Made by a program: the position numbers and the translations under genes. The notes below the pieces were generated by a model that made no database searches, was not told where the DNA came from, and saw only the letters and a list, made by a program, of their open reading frames with translations. A stretch of DNA of 64,000 bases from Strigamia acuminata (taxonomy: Eukaryota > Arthropoda > Chilopoda > Geophilomorpha > Linotaeniidae): assembly GCA_949358305.1 (NCBI GenBank), contig OX442319.1, positions 11,594,001-11,658,000 on the forward strand, read 5' to 3'. Shown here piece after piece: positions 37,801 through 47,623 of the stretch (position 1 is the first letter of the stretch; each line of letters opens with the position of its first letter).

Positions 37801-39295
37801 TGTGATGACAATTCAAGTGAAGGAAAGCTTTATTGGTCAATTCTTCAAACGTTTCCGGAATTACAACAAACTTTTGAGAGTTTTTTCATATATTTTGCGA
37901 TGGAAAAACAAACTTTTGCGCGGTGAGCCTCTCTCGCCACTCGAGAAAGAGGCCAACCAATTGAAGATCCTGCAGTTTTCCCAGAAATTACATTTTTCTG
38001 AGGAAGTTGAGGATGTGAAAAACAAGAGAGAACTGTCTAAACATTCCACCCTACGCAATTTCGAGCTCTTCATTGACGAGGACGGATTACTTCGACTTCG
38101 TAGCCGCTTGAAAAAATCTTTATTGACATTTGATGAGGTTTATCCAATTATTTTGCATTATGACAGTTGGATAACAAGACTGTTAATTAAGAAAGTACAT
38201 CTGGAGTTGCTTCACGGTGACATAAGCGAAACTTTGTATCACCTACGCGAACAATTTTGGATTATAAGAGGACGAAGAACTATACAAACAGTTATTCGAG
38301 AATGTGAGATTTGCAGACGAGGAAAACTTGCTCGCAATAACCCTTCAACTGGTGACCTTCCTGCTGAACGTGTGACACCAGCGGCGCCATTCCAAAACAC
38401 TGGAGTGGACCACCTGGGTCCCATTTATGTCGGCAGCAACAAGAAAGAAAAGAAAAAAGTTTACATCTTGCTTTTCACGTGTATGGTGACCCGTTCCATA
38501 CATTTAGAAGTATCAGAGGACCTTTCTGTGCCAAAGTTTTTGCTTGCAATGAGAAGATTTGGGGCACGCCACGGATACCCCGGGAAGATTTTCTCTGACA
38601 ACAGTAAGACGTTTGAGCGCGGAAGCCTCGAATTACAATCATGGGGGAAACTCATCGGTCATTCAGATGTGAAAACTTTCCTATCCGAAAAAAGAATGCT
38701 TTGGACTTTCATCCCACCGCTGTCTCCATGGATGGGCGGAGCGTGGGAGCGCTTAGTCCGCTCAGTAAAAGATAAACTTCGAAAAACTTTGTTGCGCAGC
38801 ACTGTAGACTTGGAAACTCTCCAAACACTGGTCTTGGAAATAAGTTCAGTGCTAAATTCCCGACCCTTAAGTTACGTCCCAGACAGTGTTGATGGTGGTA
38901 GAGTTTTGGCACCTGAAAACTTTCTAACAGGAGGCATGCCAAAATACGTAATAAACAAACAACTGAGTGCAATTAAAAAATCAGATTTGCGAAAACTGGA
39001 CATTAAACGACGTCAATTTATTTGGGAGTTCTGGAAAATTTGGAAAAAGAGTTACCTCATGCAATTGAGGAATTTTTATGAATCCAAAGGTGATAAGTTC
39101 TTCAAAAACCCTAAAGTAGACCAAATAGTGCTTCTAGAAAAAATGGGTACTAACCCATATTTTTGGCCACTTGCCAGGATAAAAGAAATTTTTCCCGGTG
39201 AGGATGGTCAAATCCGTGTGATAAAAGTTGTGCTACCCGATGGACGTGAGTTGAAAAGGTCAGTCAAGCATGTGAGAGCCCTAGAACTTGAGTGA
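34832..39295 (+). CDS. pol: BEL Gag C-terminus and Pol (protease, RT, RNase H, integrase)
   Basis: Same frame as 34055-34831, directly after its TAG; an ATG-type start at 34850 is not credible because the sequence before it is also conserved Gag. Features in order: zinc knuckles CIFCDDEHLNGSC, CFNCFRTGHRVGDC and CKHCGGRHHSTIC (35160-35350); protease GMIDPGSHRSFI near 35510, with Pro where most aspartic proteases have Ser or Thr; reverse transcriptase with LSLNDCLFPGPSLNPD and the catalytic FMDDLTSG near 36787; RNase H VFCDASTKAFG near 37310; integrase H2C2 (HLELLHGD...CEICRRG) near 38200-38310 and D,D,E at GVDHLGP, FSDNSKTF and PWMGGAWERL (38405-38755); then a DUF5641-type tail (39010-39290). 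Long, 1481 aa, and otherwise intact. Confidence 0.9.
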   Translation, partial: TSGAFLLPDIISKFPTSMALRFYQVHGIQNKNIVTLLNFFVNEVAMAERTENVSEKSKKDKNEKSEVEKPKVKGSMTTCAATQDAKQSTSAKTKNETKSDSKSAPSRTSKCIFCDDEHLNGSCKKDFEINAKIEIVKKNRLCFNCFRTGHRVGDCKVKFSCKHCGGRHHSTICKKSEVKNSTNAAEKPKEPQVTTHVSCAISTTLQLMIFTADLKTKSGGIHSVRGMIDPGSHRSFITKEFVERLKLKKCGSVSATTQRFNDSSPAATDYDVFNVTLQSKNDTQDLKLSMLSVENLPRVQGILNSSIIDKVKKLNLELAEDLPAKTSQIDVLLGVDVWWKVIKDGKKKVNADLGLINTIFGWVLSGAAGNTNLFEDEEGMTTCCNTCDLDIQEKLDKLWNLEAIGINAGEKESDFIRDRFESTTKRLDDGRYEVMLPFNGQEVDLESNWELAMNQLANTLKRIDANEDYKKRYDESMWQYIHENHAEEVPKEERFLKKGTYNIPHHPVIKEDRDTTKFRVVFNASSSKKGKLSLNDCLFPGPSLNPDLILVIVRFRLYCIPIIADIKQAFLQVMINPTQTNFLRFLWVARDYFKEPYSWQNLWNNLMVLRMIVVPFGVISSPFLLCATIRKQAKQFEETHAKEVDALDDGIFMDDLTSGGDFTADTTSHCEKLKMILDDGKLPLVKWATSSKDVFNNLKKEGFHMRGEEFSDLGIIKMLGILWNTAEDVMMFNIPTIEKIPNTKREVVSLMASIFDPMGLIAPVVLQMKLLVQAIWIRTKNWDEKILDSEKKEVEEWSQDIQKLKELKVQRWLQTYSGQDITLEVFCDASTKAFGCSIFVVNLEGKRTLLLSKCRIAPTKKVTLPRLELTAAVVGVRMTKYLLENFLPGYPVTEVRYYSDSTITLAWINSDKNVWKPYVSNRVQEITSSTKPEQWSHVPTEFNPADLLTRPHNSKTLMNNKLWWFGVDVSKLEKSEIIQEELPEDERKIVVMTIQVKESFIGQFFKRFRNYNKLLRVFSYILRWKNKLLRGEPLSPLEKEANQLKILQFSQKLHFSEEVEDVKNKRELSKHSTLRNFELFIDEDGLLRLRSRLKKSLLTFDEVYPIILHYDSWITRLLIKKVHLELLHGDISETLYHLREQFWIIRGRRTIQTVIRECEICRRGKLARNNPSTGDLPAERVTPAAPFQNTGVDHLGPIYVGSNKKEKKKVYILLFTCMVTRSIHLEVSEDLSVPKFLLAMRRFGARHGYPGKIFSDNSKTFERGSLELQSWGKLIGHSDVKTFLSEKRMLWTFIPPLSPWMGGAWERLVRSVKDKLRKTLLRSTVDLETLQTLVLEISSVLNSRPLSYVPDSVDGGRVLAPENFLTGGMPKYVINKQLSAIKKSDLRKLDIKRRQFIWEFWKIWKKSYLMQLRNFYESKGDKFFKNPKVDQIVLLEKMGTNPYFWPLARIKEIFPGEDGQIRVIKVVLPDGRELKRSVKHVRALELE

Positions 39296-39356
39296 TTTTT
39301 CTTTTGTGATTTTTTTTGCGTGGTTCTCCATCTCTGTCCTCTCGCCGGCAATTCGC

Positions 39357-40918
39357 TGTTGCAAGACAGCGTAGAAATTGTTGTGCTATTTTATTGTCAA
39401 TATTTTTACCATTTACTTTGAGTTGATTAAAATCTTTAAGTGTTTTAATTTCCTTTGCCTAATTGGTATTTTTCACTTTTCAGATTTTTTTATTGCTTAT
39501 TAAAGTGTTTTGACTTGATTTTTATTCATACTTTTCAATATTCAGTAATGTTTATGCTTTGTATTGATTTCAAATATCTTATTCCGTGCATTTATTGACT
39601 TATTCACTTGTTTTTTGAGAGTTTGTATTGATTTCGAACTGTTTTGGTGCAAATTTCGTTACCTAGCATACAATTGCGATGCTAGTGACGTCATTTTTCT
39701 GTTTCCCGTAAAGTTACGGTTCCGCCTTCTAACCTTTTGTTTAGTACTTATCAAATCACTTGGATTTTTATTAAGCATTCGTTTAGACTAATTCAAGCAT
39801 GCTCTTTCTATCTAGATGCATCAAAACTGCTTTGGAAGTTCCGTTTGATTGGTTTGAACGTTCGTTTCCGTCTGCCATAAAAGCGCAGCCGGGAATGTTC
39901 GTTTGGCCGATAAATTCGTATTTATTCAACTTGTGTGTAATCACTCGGTGTTTTGTGAAGAGAATGAACAAATATTCTTATTATTTAATCTATTCTTTAT
40001 TGCATAATTACATTTAGTGCTTTTTATTCCATTTTTGTGTTGTTTTGAAGCTTTTGTAATGTTCGCCGGACGCCATGTTTGATCCAACACCTTTGTTATG
40101 TTCGCCGGTCGCCATGTTTGTCCCAAGCGACTGTTTACATTTAGTAATCGTTGTTTATGTATTTTATATCACATAATTTGCATTTACTATTACATTGCGT
40201 TATTATTCAGTATGTATTCTTTGATAATTTTGTGCTTTTGTACCGATCGAAATTCAAATGTGATCGTTATGTAATTTTCGAAGCCTGTGATTGGCTATTT
40301 TCAATCCTTTCATTCCGAGATCGGTTTATTGCAAATATCTCATTGTTTAACGTGTTTTTGGACATTGTTGTGATTAGCTTTTTTGTTCACCGCATTCTTG
40401 TGGTCATTTCAATGTAATTCAATGTATTTTTAGTGCATTTTTAAGCAAATGCCAACTTTGCCGTAATCTTGTTTCCTCCGTTACCATGGTAACGGAATCT
40501 TTCGTGTATCTGTATTTCGCCGCTATCGGCCTGGCGCGTGCCATATTCGGTACTGCGCATGTGCGGTTCTCTAAGAACCAATCTAATTGCTGTAATTTCT
40601 TCAGTTATTAACCAACCTTTGAATAAATGTGTTGTGTTTTATTAGCTCTTGTTTTAGGCTTATTTTCAAACACATTCAATGTGTAGTGAGTAGTTTAAAA
40701 ATTCTCAGGCCAACTTATGTTTCCGCCACCTATTGGATACTTGGTGCAGGTGTTCTCCACATTGTTCCAGCGGTTCAACAATGCCATTTGTTGCGGATTT
40801 ATTGCTTTCCAGTGCGATTTTCGTACTAACCACGCCATACGACCTTGGGCGAGCTCAAGTGTCTTGAATTTGGATACGCATCGCCATTCCTTTCTGTCTG
40901 TCTTGTTGACCTGCAACA
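39357..40918 (+). repeat. BEL LTR B, internal and diverged from LTR A/C
   Basis: 1562 bp, from TGTTGCAAGACAGCG to TTGTTGACCTGCAACA. It lies where the 3' LTR of the first gag-pol should be, but is clearly a different subfamily from LTR A. It keeps the same landmarks: GATTGGCTAT (about 40287), a perfect palindromic X-box GTTACCATGGTAAC (40480-40493) and TGCGCATGTGCG (40554-40565). Two CGCCATGTTTG motifs lie in a duplicated 40-bp segment at 40060-40120. Confidence 0.85.
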
Positions 40919-42889
40919 AAGGCGTTTGGCTGTTCAATTTTTGTCGTCAATCTAGAGGGCAAAAGAACTTTATTGTTGAGTAAATGTCGTATTGCGCCGA
41001 CGAAAAAAGTGACTCTTCCTCGACTTGAATTAACTGCAGCAGTGGTTGGAGTGCGAATGACCAAGTACCTGTTAGAAAACTTTCTTCCCGGTTACCCGGT
41101 CACTGAAGTGAAATACTACTCGGACTCCACCATAACTCTAGCCTGGATAAATTCGGACAAGAACGTATGGAAACCATATGTCTCAAACCGTGTTCAAGAA
41201 ATTATTTCTTCTACCAAACCCGAACAATGGTCTCACGTACCAACGGAATTTAACCCAGCAGATTTATTAACTCGACCACATAACTCGAAAACATTGATGC
41301 AAAATAAACTTTGGTGGTTTGGAGTTGATGTCTCGAAACTGGAAAAAAGAGAAATTATACAAGAGGATCTTCCAGAAGAAGAAAGAAAAATCGTTGTGAT
41401 GACAATTCAAGTGACAGAAAGCTTTATTGGTCGATTCTTCAAACGATTCCGAAATTACAACCGACTTTTGAGAGTTTTCTCATACATTTTGCGATGGAAA
41501 AACAAACTTTTGCGCGGTGAGCCTCTCTCGCCACTCGAGAAAGAGGCCAACCAATTGAAGATCCTGCAGTTTTCCCAGAAACTACATTTTTCTGAGGAGA
41601 TTGATGATGTGAAAAACAAAAGAGAACTGTCTAAACATTCCACCCTACGCAATTTCGAGCTCTTCATTGACGAGGACGGATTACTTCGACTTCGTAGCCG
41701 CTTGAAAAAATCTTTATTGACATTTGATGAGGTTTATCCAATTATTTTGCATTATGACAGTTGGATAACAAGACTGTTAATTAAGAAAGTACATCTGGAG
41801 TTGCTTCACGGTGACATAAGCGAAACTTTGTATCACCTACGCGAACAATTTTGGATTATAAGAGGACGAAGAACTATACAAACAGTTATTCGAGAATGTG
41901 AGATTTGCAGACGAGGAAAACTTGCTCGCAATAACCCTTCAACGGGTGACCTTCCTGCTGAACGTGTGACACCAGCGGCGCCATTCCAAAACACAGGAGT
42001 GGACCACTTGGGTCCCATTTATGTCGGCAGCAACAAGAAGGAAAAGAAAAAAGTTTACATCTTGCTTTTCACGTGTATGGTGACCCGTTCCATACATTTA
42101 GAAGTATCAGAGGACCTTTCTGTGCCAAAGTTTTTGCTTGCAATGAGAAGATTTGGGGCACGCCACGGATTCCCCGGGAAGATTTTCTCTGACAACAGTA
42201 AGACGTTTGAGCGCGGAAGCCTCGAATTACAATCATGGGGGAAACTCATCGGTCATTCAGATGTGCAAACATTCCTATCCGAAAAAAGAATGCTTTGGAC
42301 TTTCATCCCACCGCTGTCTCCATGGATGGGCGGAGCGTGGGAGCGCTTAGTCCGCTCAGTAAAAGATAAACTTCGAAAAACTTTGTTGCGCAGCACTGTA
42401 GACTTGGAAACTCTCCAAACACTGGTCTTGGAAATAAGTTCAGTGCTAAATTCCCGACCCTTAAGTTACGTCCCAGACAGTGTTGATGGTGGTAGAATTT
42501 TGGCACCTGAAAACTTTCTAACAGGAGGCATGCCAAAATACGTAATAAACAAACAACTGAGTGCAATTAAAAAATCAGATTTAAGAAAACTGGACATTAA
42601 ACGACGCCAATTTATTTGGGAGTTCTGGAAAATTTGGAAAAAGAGTTACCTCATGCAATTGAGGAATTTTTATGAATCCAAAGGTGATAAGTTCTTCAAA
42701 AATCCTAAAGTAGATCAAATCGTGTTGCTAGAGAAAATGGGTACAAATCCCTATTTTTGGCCCCTTGCTAGGATAAAGGAAATTTTTCCCGGTGATGATG
42801 GTCAAATCCGTGTTATAAAAGTTGTGCTACCCGATGGACGTGAGTTAAAAAGGTCAGTCAAGCATGTGAGAGCCCTAGAACTTGAGTGA
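40913..42889 (+). pseudogene. pol: 5'-truncated second BEL pol copy (RNase H to end)
   Basis: Begins directly at the end of LTR B, where ACAAAGGCGTTTGG aligns with 37321 of the first copy, so gag, protease, RT and the start of RNase H are missing. About 650 codons follow without a stop: LPRLELTAAVVGVRM (RNase H), the H2C2 finger, the D,D,E integrase core and the DUF5641-type tail to LELE. The middle (about 41640-42640) is almost identical to the first copy, while both ends carry many more differences. It has no promoter or ATG of its own; the TTG at 40973 is only the first permissive codon. It joins LTR C at 42950 through the same 3' spacer as copy one. Confidence 0.88.
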
Positions 42890-42949
42890 TTTTTCTTTTG
42901 TGATTTTTTTGCGTGGTTCTCCTTCTCTGTCCTTTCGCCGGCAATTCGT

Positions 42950-44384
42950 TGTTGCAAACAACGTGGAAATATTTTGGAAATTGCATTTATTACTGTGTTT
43001 TTTGTCATATTAAATATTCATAGTGTAGTGGAATTTTTGCCTAATATTTTCATTTATTGCTTTTCAGGTTTTTTCTTATTAAAACATTGTTTTTTAGTGT
43101 TTTCAGTAATTTTAGTGTCTTTTGTGTTGATATTGCATTTTAATTTACTGTTATTTCAAGTGTTTTCAAAGCTTTGTGTCTTATTTCATTGATTTCTTAT
43201 GCATTTTCATGATTTACGGCAATTTTAGGTACATTCGTCGAAGTGCAGTTCAGTTACGCTACATGCGTGACGTCATTTTTCCATTACTAGTCTCGTTTCG
43301 TTAGAACTTCTAACGTTTCGTTCTATACTTTCCGAGTTGTTAAGAATTCTATTTACAATTGCTTTCTACTAATTAAAGTCTGCTCTTTCGACTGGTGTGT
43401 TTTATTATTGCCCAAGTGTTTTCGTTTCATCTGTACGAACGTTCGTTGTCGGCCACCGCATGGGCGCGGCCGATAATGTTCGGTTCGTGCGGCTTACGAT
43501 CTATTTCAAAGTGTTGTGTTGAATAAATACTGTGATTTTGTGCAGGAAATAACATTTCCTAATTTTATTTAACATTCCTATGTGGTTTTTATTAACATTC
43601 TGTGTATCTAATTTCAAATGTACTGGTTTTACCGCCAACATGACGTTCGAGGCCGCCATGTTGGAATTTATCGGTAATTCGTTTTTATTTCAATTTGTTT
43701 GCGTCGTTTATTGATTGAATTGATTATACTATTTGTTTACGATGTATTTTAACCTGAATTCTTATGTTATTTTGTGTTTTAAAGCCATTTTAAATTCAAA
43801 TCTTACGGTTACGTCATCATACTTGTCTGTGATTGGCTATTGCGATCGTCTGCTACACGATCATTGTTTTGTGCATCGTTTTCATTGTTTTACTTATTGA
43901 ATCGAATTGTTATGATTAGCTTTTTTATTCACTGCATTCTTGCGGTCATTTTGATATATTACAAACTGTAATCCGTGCTAATTTCACAATTTGTCAACTT
44001 TGCCTGTATTTCGTTTTCCTCCGTTGCCATGACAACGGAGAATTTTGTATTTGTATTTCGCCGCTAATCGGCTCGGCGCGTGCCATTTTCAGTATTGCGC
44101 ATGTGCGGCTCCCTTGAGGGCCAATTACATTCGTGTATTTTATTCAGTTATCATCTAACCGTTCATTAAAGAAGTTGTTGAATTTTAGCTCGTGTTTAAC
44201 TTTATTTCCGCCATCTTTACCAATGTGTCGGGAGTAGTTAATCTTTTTCCCCGCTGGCTTATGGATAAACAAGCACTCGGATACCTTTCAACAGTGCTCT
44301 CGATTGCTTTCTCCTCATGCAACAATGGATTCGGGAGTGATTATTGTGGTTTCCAGCACGGTTTATGTACGTACTTTGCTATAC
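42950..44384 (+). repeat. BEL LTR C, left part (interrupted by gypsy-2)
   Basis: Matches LTR A at a constant offset of 11,413 bases with no difference noticed, up to CTATAC at 44384. The remaining 78 bases are at 54302-54379 after gypsy-2, and the two parts add to 1513, the length of LTR A. X-box-like site at 44023-44036. Confidence 0.93.
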
Positions 44385-44966
44385 TGTTACGTGGATTCTG
44401 GGCTTCGATCCGAGTTCCACGCAACTGTATTTTGACTGAGTGATAGTGAAAGAATAAGGCGTTGTTTATATTTTTAAATTCCAAACTTAAACTTTATTAG
44501 ATCGGACAGACAAAGTCTGTTCGACCTTCAATAATTATGCGCTTTACACATCAAATAAATCATCATCAACAACTTTGAATGAAATGGCATTTACATTATA
44601 TTAATTCAGTACAACTAAATAACACTTTACAACTGGGTGATAAATTGTATAATTCATAATATCAAAAGCTAGCCGTCAGCCGTACCCTTTGTTTATCGGG
44701 CGACATTAGGCTAGTAAAGGGCGGCTGTAATTCATAGTTACCTATTGAAGTCTGGAGAGAGAAGAGAGCTCTGTCTGAAAGCGGGTGGTTTTATAGCAAA
44801 TCTGCCATAACCCCCATTCACGAATTAATCGGTCCACTCACATGACGATGACGGTTTCCAATCGTCAACGCCATCTGTGGCCGAAATTAAGCAACATTAA
44901 ACTAATAATGGATCAAATTACGTGTTACGAATCGCGCATTAATCGACACGGTTCGTACACGTGACA
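44385..44966 (-). repeat. Gypsy-2 3' LTR
   Basis: 582 bp, preceded on the minus strand by the polypurine tract GCAAAAAAGGGAGT (44967-44980). Confidence 0.94.
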
Positions 44967-44980
44967 ACTCCCTTTTTTGC

Positions 44981-45266
44981 TGTGATTTGGACCCCAAATT
45001 ACAAATTTCGGTCCAGACAGGTCTCTTTTATAGTCGGACATTCTTAAGGAATGTTCGGTTGCTCTTTGCTTTTTATACAAGTTATCACTCAGCTGTTTTA
45101 CAATTATTTCTCAAAATCAAATGAAAATTTCACAATTTTTACATGTACTCCCTTTTAGTTTAATTTATACAGGTCTTTTGTATTTCTATGTTTTATTTTA
45201 CATGTTTTTTTTCTGAAATGAAATGAAAAGTATAAAACTCAAATAACTCAAAATAAAAAATAAACT
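44981..45266 (-). other. Gypsy-2 3' untranslated region
   Basis: About 290 bases between the ORF3 stop and the polypurine tract; A+T-rich, with no gene or clear motif. Confidence 0.5.
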
Positions 45267-46709
45267 TTAGATTTCTTCAAAAGGTTCGAATTTTCCGTGC
45301 TGGATCTCGTACAGGATTCGAACTCGCAATTCCGAGCCCTCCGCTAGTTTCATCAGGTCTCGGCACTCAACGTATCTACGAGCAAAATGTAGAATCATGG
45401 GCCCGCAGCTGTCCCCATCGAGCTGGGCTGCTTTTGGTGGTTCCCATGGCTCGTAACTCGGTATTTCGTATCCAGCACCTATTAAATTGAGTTTAATATT
45501 ACACCACCACGTGAAATGATCCACGTGTGGCTTTCCCGACGAGTCGTAGAACCCCACACACGGCGGAGAACGCTCCATATCAAACACGTATATGATCCAA
45601 TGTTCCTCCGCCGGTATGGGGAAGAACCAAATCTTGTGCTGTTTTTTCGGTTGGTCGACCTGGTCGCGGAGCCAACGCCATGTATTGGGTTTATCCTCGC
45701 CTTTCATTAATTTTGCCACGGTTGCCACTGGAAACGCATAAACTATCGGATATCGCTTCATCAACATACCCAAATAATAGTCAACCACCGTGTCGTGAAC
45801 CCAAGATATACGGCCTGGCATCAATGCTCCTAAAGAGATCATTTCTCTGGGGCCGACCGCGATGTGTGGTCGCACTTCCGACACGTACATTTGCTCATCC
45901 GGGTGATGTTGAAAATATTCCGGCCATTTCTCCAGGGCTTCCATCGCTTTATCTGCAGGAATCTTGACTTCATAGTCGGCTGGTGGTAACGGCAGGTTGA
46001 TCCGTGGGTCGTAGAGCGCTGTTCGCTTCCCTAATTCCTTTGCGCGATCCACTTTGTTACGGATCTTTGCTTCTTCCAGGATCAATACCTGCGCCTCCTG
46101 CTTATAAGCTTGAAAGATTGGTCGTCCTTCCGCGCCCTTTGGTTGAAGAGGAATAACCGCCGCCGCTAGATTTCTCCGTTCAACGTTAATCTCCAGCAAA
46201 CGACGGAAATTTCTCCTCACCGCTCGCTGAGACTGCTCTCGAATAATCTTCAAACCCCTTGGTGTTAATTTCTTTTTCTCGATACCTTCAGTTTTACGAC
46301 GCAAGGTTCTATTTCTCTTACGTCGGTCCTGACGGTTTTTCTTTTTAATGTACTTCGGGTCGTTTGGATCTAGCATCATTGGTGGCTGGCTATGACCTTT
46401 CTTACGTCTGTTGGTAAATGGACGCTCGAACTGGACTATGTCTTCCAATTTAATCGTTTTACTGGTACCCGCTGTTGGATTGTTCAAGTCTATACTTCTA
46501 TCGTACCAATTCCACATGGCCATCGGGTCGATCTCTACTTCAGCTTGATCAGGCATTACATCGTTTAAGTCCGTTGCCTCTTCAGTTGGTTCAATCGGCT
46601 CAACTTCAATTGGTTCGGTTGGTTCGTATTCTGGTATTTCGAACTCGTCGCTCTCATCTGAGCTCGAATGGATGTCCATCCTGTCGAATTTACTCGCCAT
46701 ATTTTCCAT
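45267..46709 (-). CDS. Gypsy-2 ORF3 with a C-terminal Ulp1/SENP-like cysteine protease domain
   Basis: The frame opens with a GTG at 46739; the first ATG is 46709 (480 aa). Numbering from 46739: residues 20-110 are acidic (SSDESDEFEIPEYEPTEP); 120-215 are strongly basic (KKKNRQDRRKRNRTLRRK), likely nuclear-localising or nucleic-acid binding; 290-490 form a Ulp1-type fold. Visible catalytic set: H380 in EEHWIIYVFD, D399 in GFYDSSG, Q439 and C445 in AAQLDGDSCGPMIL. The H-D distance of 19 and Q-C distance of 6 fit the C48 family (yeast Ulp1 has 17 and 6). WVHDTVVDYYLGMLM matches the family's substrate-groove start. Ulp1-type enzymes cleave SUMO or ubiquitin-like tags. It sits in the env slot, same strand as pol, apparently intact. 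Such a domain is known in some DNA transposons, but I know of no standard LTR family with it. Confidence 0.85.
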   Translation of the reverse strand: MENMASKFDRMDIHSSSDESDEFEIPEYEPTEPIEVEPIEPTEEATDLNDVMPDQAEVEIDPMAMWNWYDRSIDLNNPTAGTSKTIKLEDIVQFERPFTNRRKKGHSQPPMMLDPNDPKYIKKKNRQDRRKRNRTLRRKTEGIEKKKLTPRGLKIIREQSQRAVRRNFRRLLEINVERRNLAAAVIPLQPKGAEGRPIFQAYKQEAQVLILEEAKIRNKVDRAKELGKRTALYDPRINLPLPPADYEVKIPADKAMEALEKWPEYFQHHPDEQMYVSEVRPHIAVGPREMISLGALMPGRISWVHDTVVDYYLGMLMKRYPIVYAFPVATVAKLMKGEDKPNTWRWLRDQVDQPKKQHKIWFFPIPAEEHWIIYVFDMERSPPCVGFYDSSGKPHVDHFTWWCNIKLNLIGAGYEIPSYEPWEPPKAAQLDGDSCGPMILHFARRYVECRDLMKLAEGSELRVRILYEIQHGKFEPFEEI

Positions 46710-46739
46710 TTGGCGGTCCTTCGCACTGTCACTAAGCAC

Positions 46740-47623
46740 TACACGATTCCAACCTACTTATGAAGAAAATAAAACAAAACAAAATGAGATTAAATAATAT
46801 CAACCATATTATGCCTAATAAATAAAATTATTCCTATTGCAAATAAATATTCCATAACAAACTTCAAACTTCTAACAATCCCTAAAAGAATTTCAAATTA
46901 ATTAAATTTTTCTTTCATTTTTTTCAAGTTTTCTTTAAAAAATCATTAATATTTTCAAAAACAAACATCAACTTATTCCATTTTACTTATTTACAATAAA
47001 TTATTCTTATCAAAATTCAATCAAATTTCCATCGAAAAATATTTACATTTATCAATTTTAACAAAATTCGCAATGAATTCGCTTATCGCGTCCCGAGTCA
47101 TTCGTGTTGTTAGAACTAAATTTTCCAAATTTCCTCTTTGAAATTTATTTTTAATTTACTCTACTATGCTATTAAATTCAGCATTTTATAATTTTAAAAC
47201 TTTACCCAAATTATTAAGCCTAATTAAAATTCAATGCAGATGAACGAAGATCGCGCTGGGTCCTTTCGCGTCCCCGCCATTCGCACTTTCATTACTTCTT
47301 ATCTATTCTTTAAAATCATCTTATTTCACGCTAATGTGTCATTAAATTTTACTTCTAATCATTTAAAATTTTAGTTTAAAATGTTTTCACCTAATTAAAA
47401 TTCTAACACGAATGAACGAACATGGCGATTAGTTTCACTTTACGAAAATCGCTCAAGAAACGTTTAAAACCTCAAAATTCATCTCTAAAATCACTTAAAA
47501 TTATCAATATCATTCATACAAACCTTTTGAAATACAATATCATACACAAAATATAAATAAATAGACAATAAAAAGATTTTGTTTCCGGGTCACACTATGA
47601 GTTCGTGTTCACCGTAGCAAGAA
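46740..47623 (-). other. Gypsy-2 pol-ORF3 spacer with 3' splice-site-like end
   Basis: 884 bases, A+T-rich, no coding frame. On the minus strand it ends in a pyrimidine tract TTTTGTTTTGTTTTATTTTC followed by TTCATAAGTAG|GTT (plus 46755-46785), a good acceptor for a spliced ORF3 RNA. It holds a diverged tandem duplication: CTAATTAAAATTC recurs at 47220 and 47391, with similar ATGAACGAA(G/C)AT and CGCGTCCC segments (about 172-bp period). Confidence 0.55.

Noticed and set aside
34850-39295. Separate gene starting at 34850
   Set aside because: It is in the same frame as 34055-34831 and the residues directly after the TAG continue the Gag domain, so it is one polyprotein with a stop.
39357-40918. 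LTR B as an independent solo LTR inserted later
   Set aside because: It sits exactly at the pol 3' spacer where a 3' LTR belongs, lacks its own target duplication, and its right end joins pol sequence that is truncated at that point.
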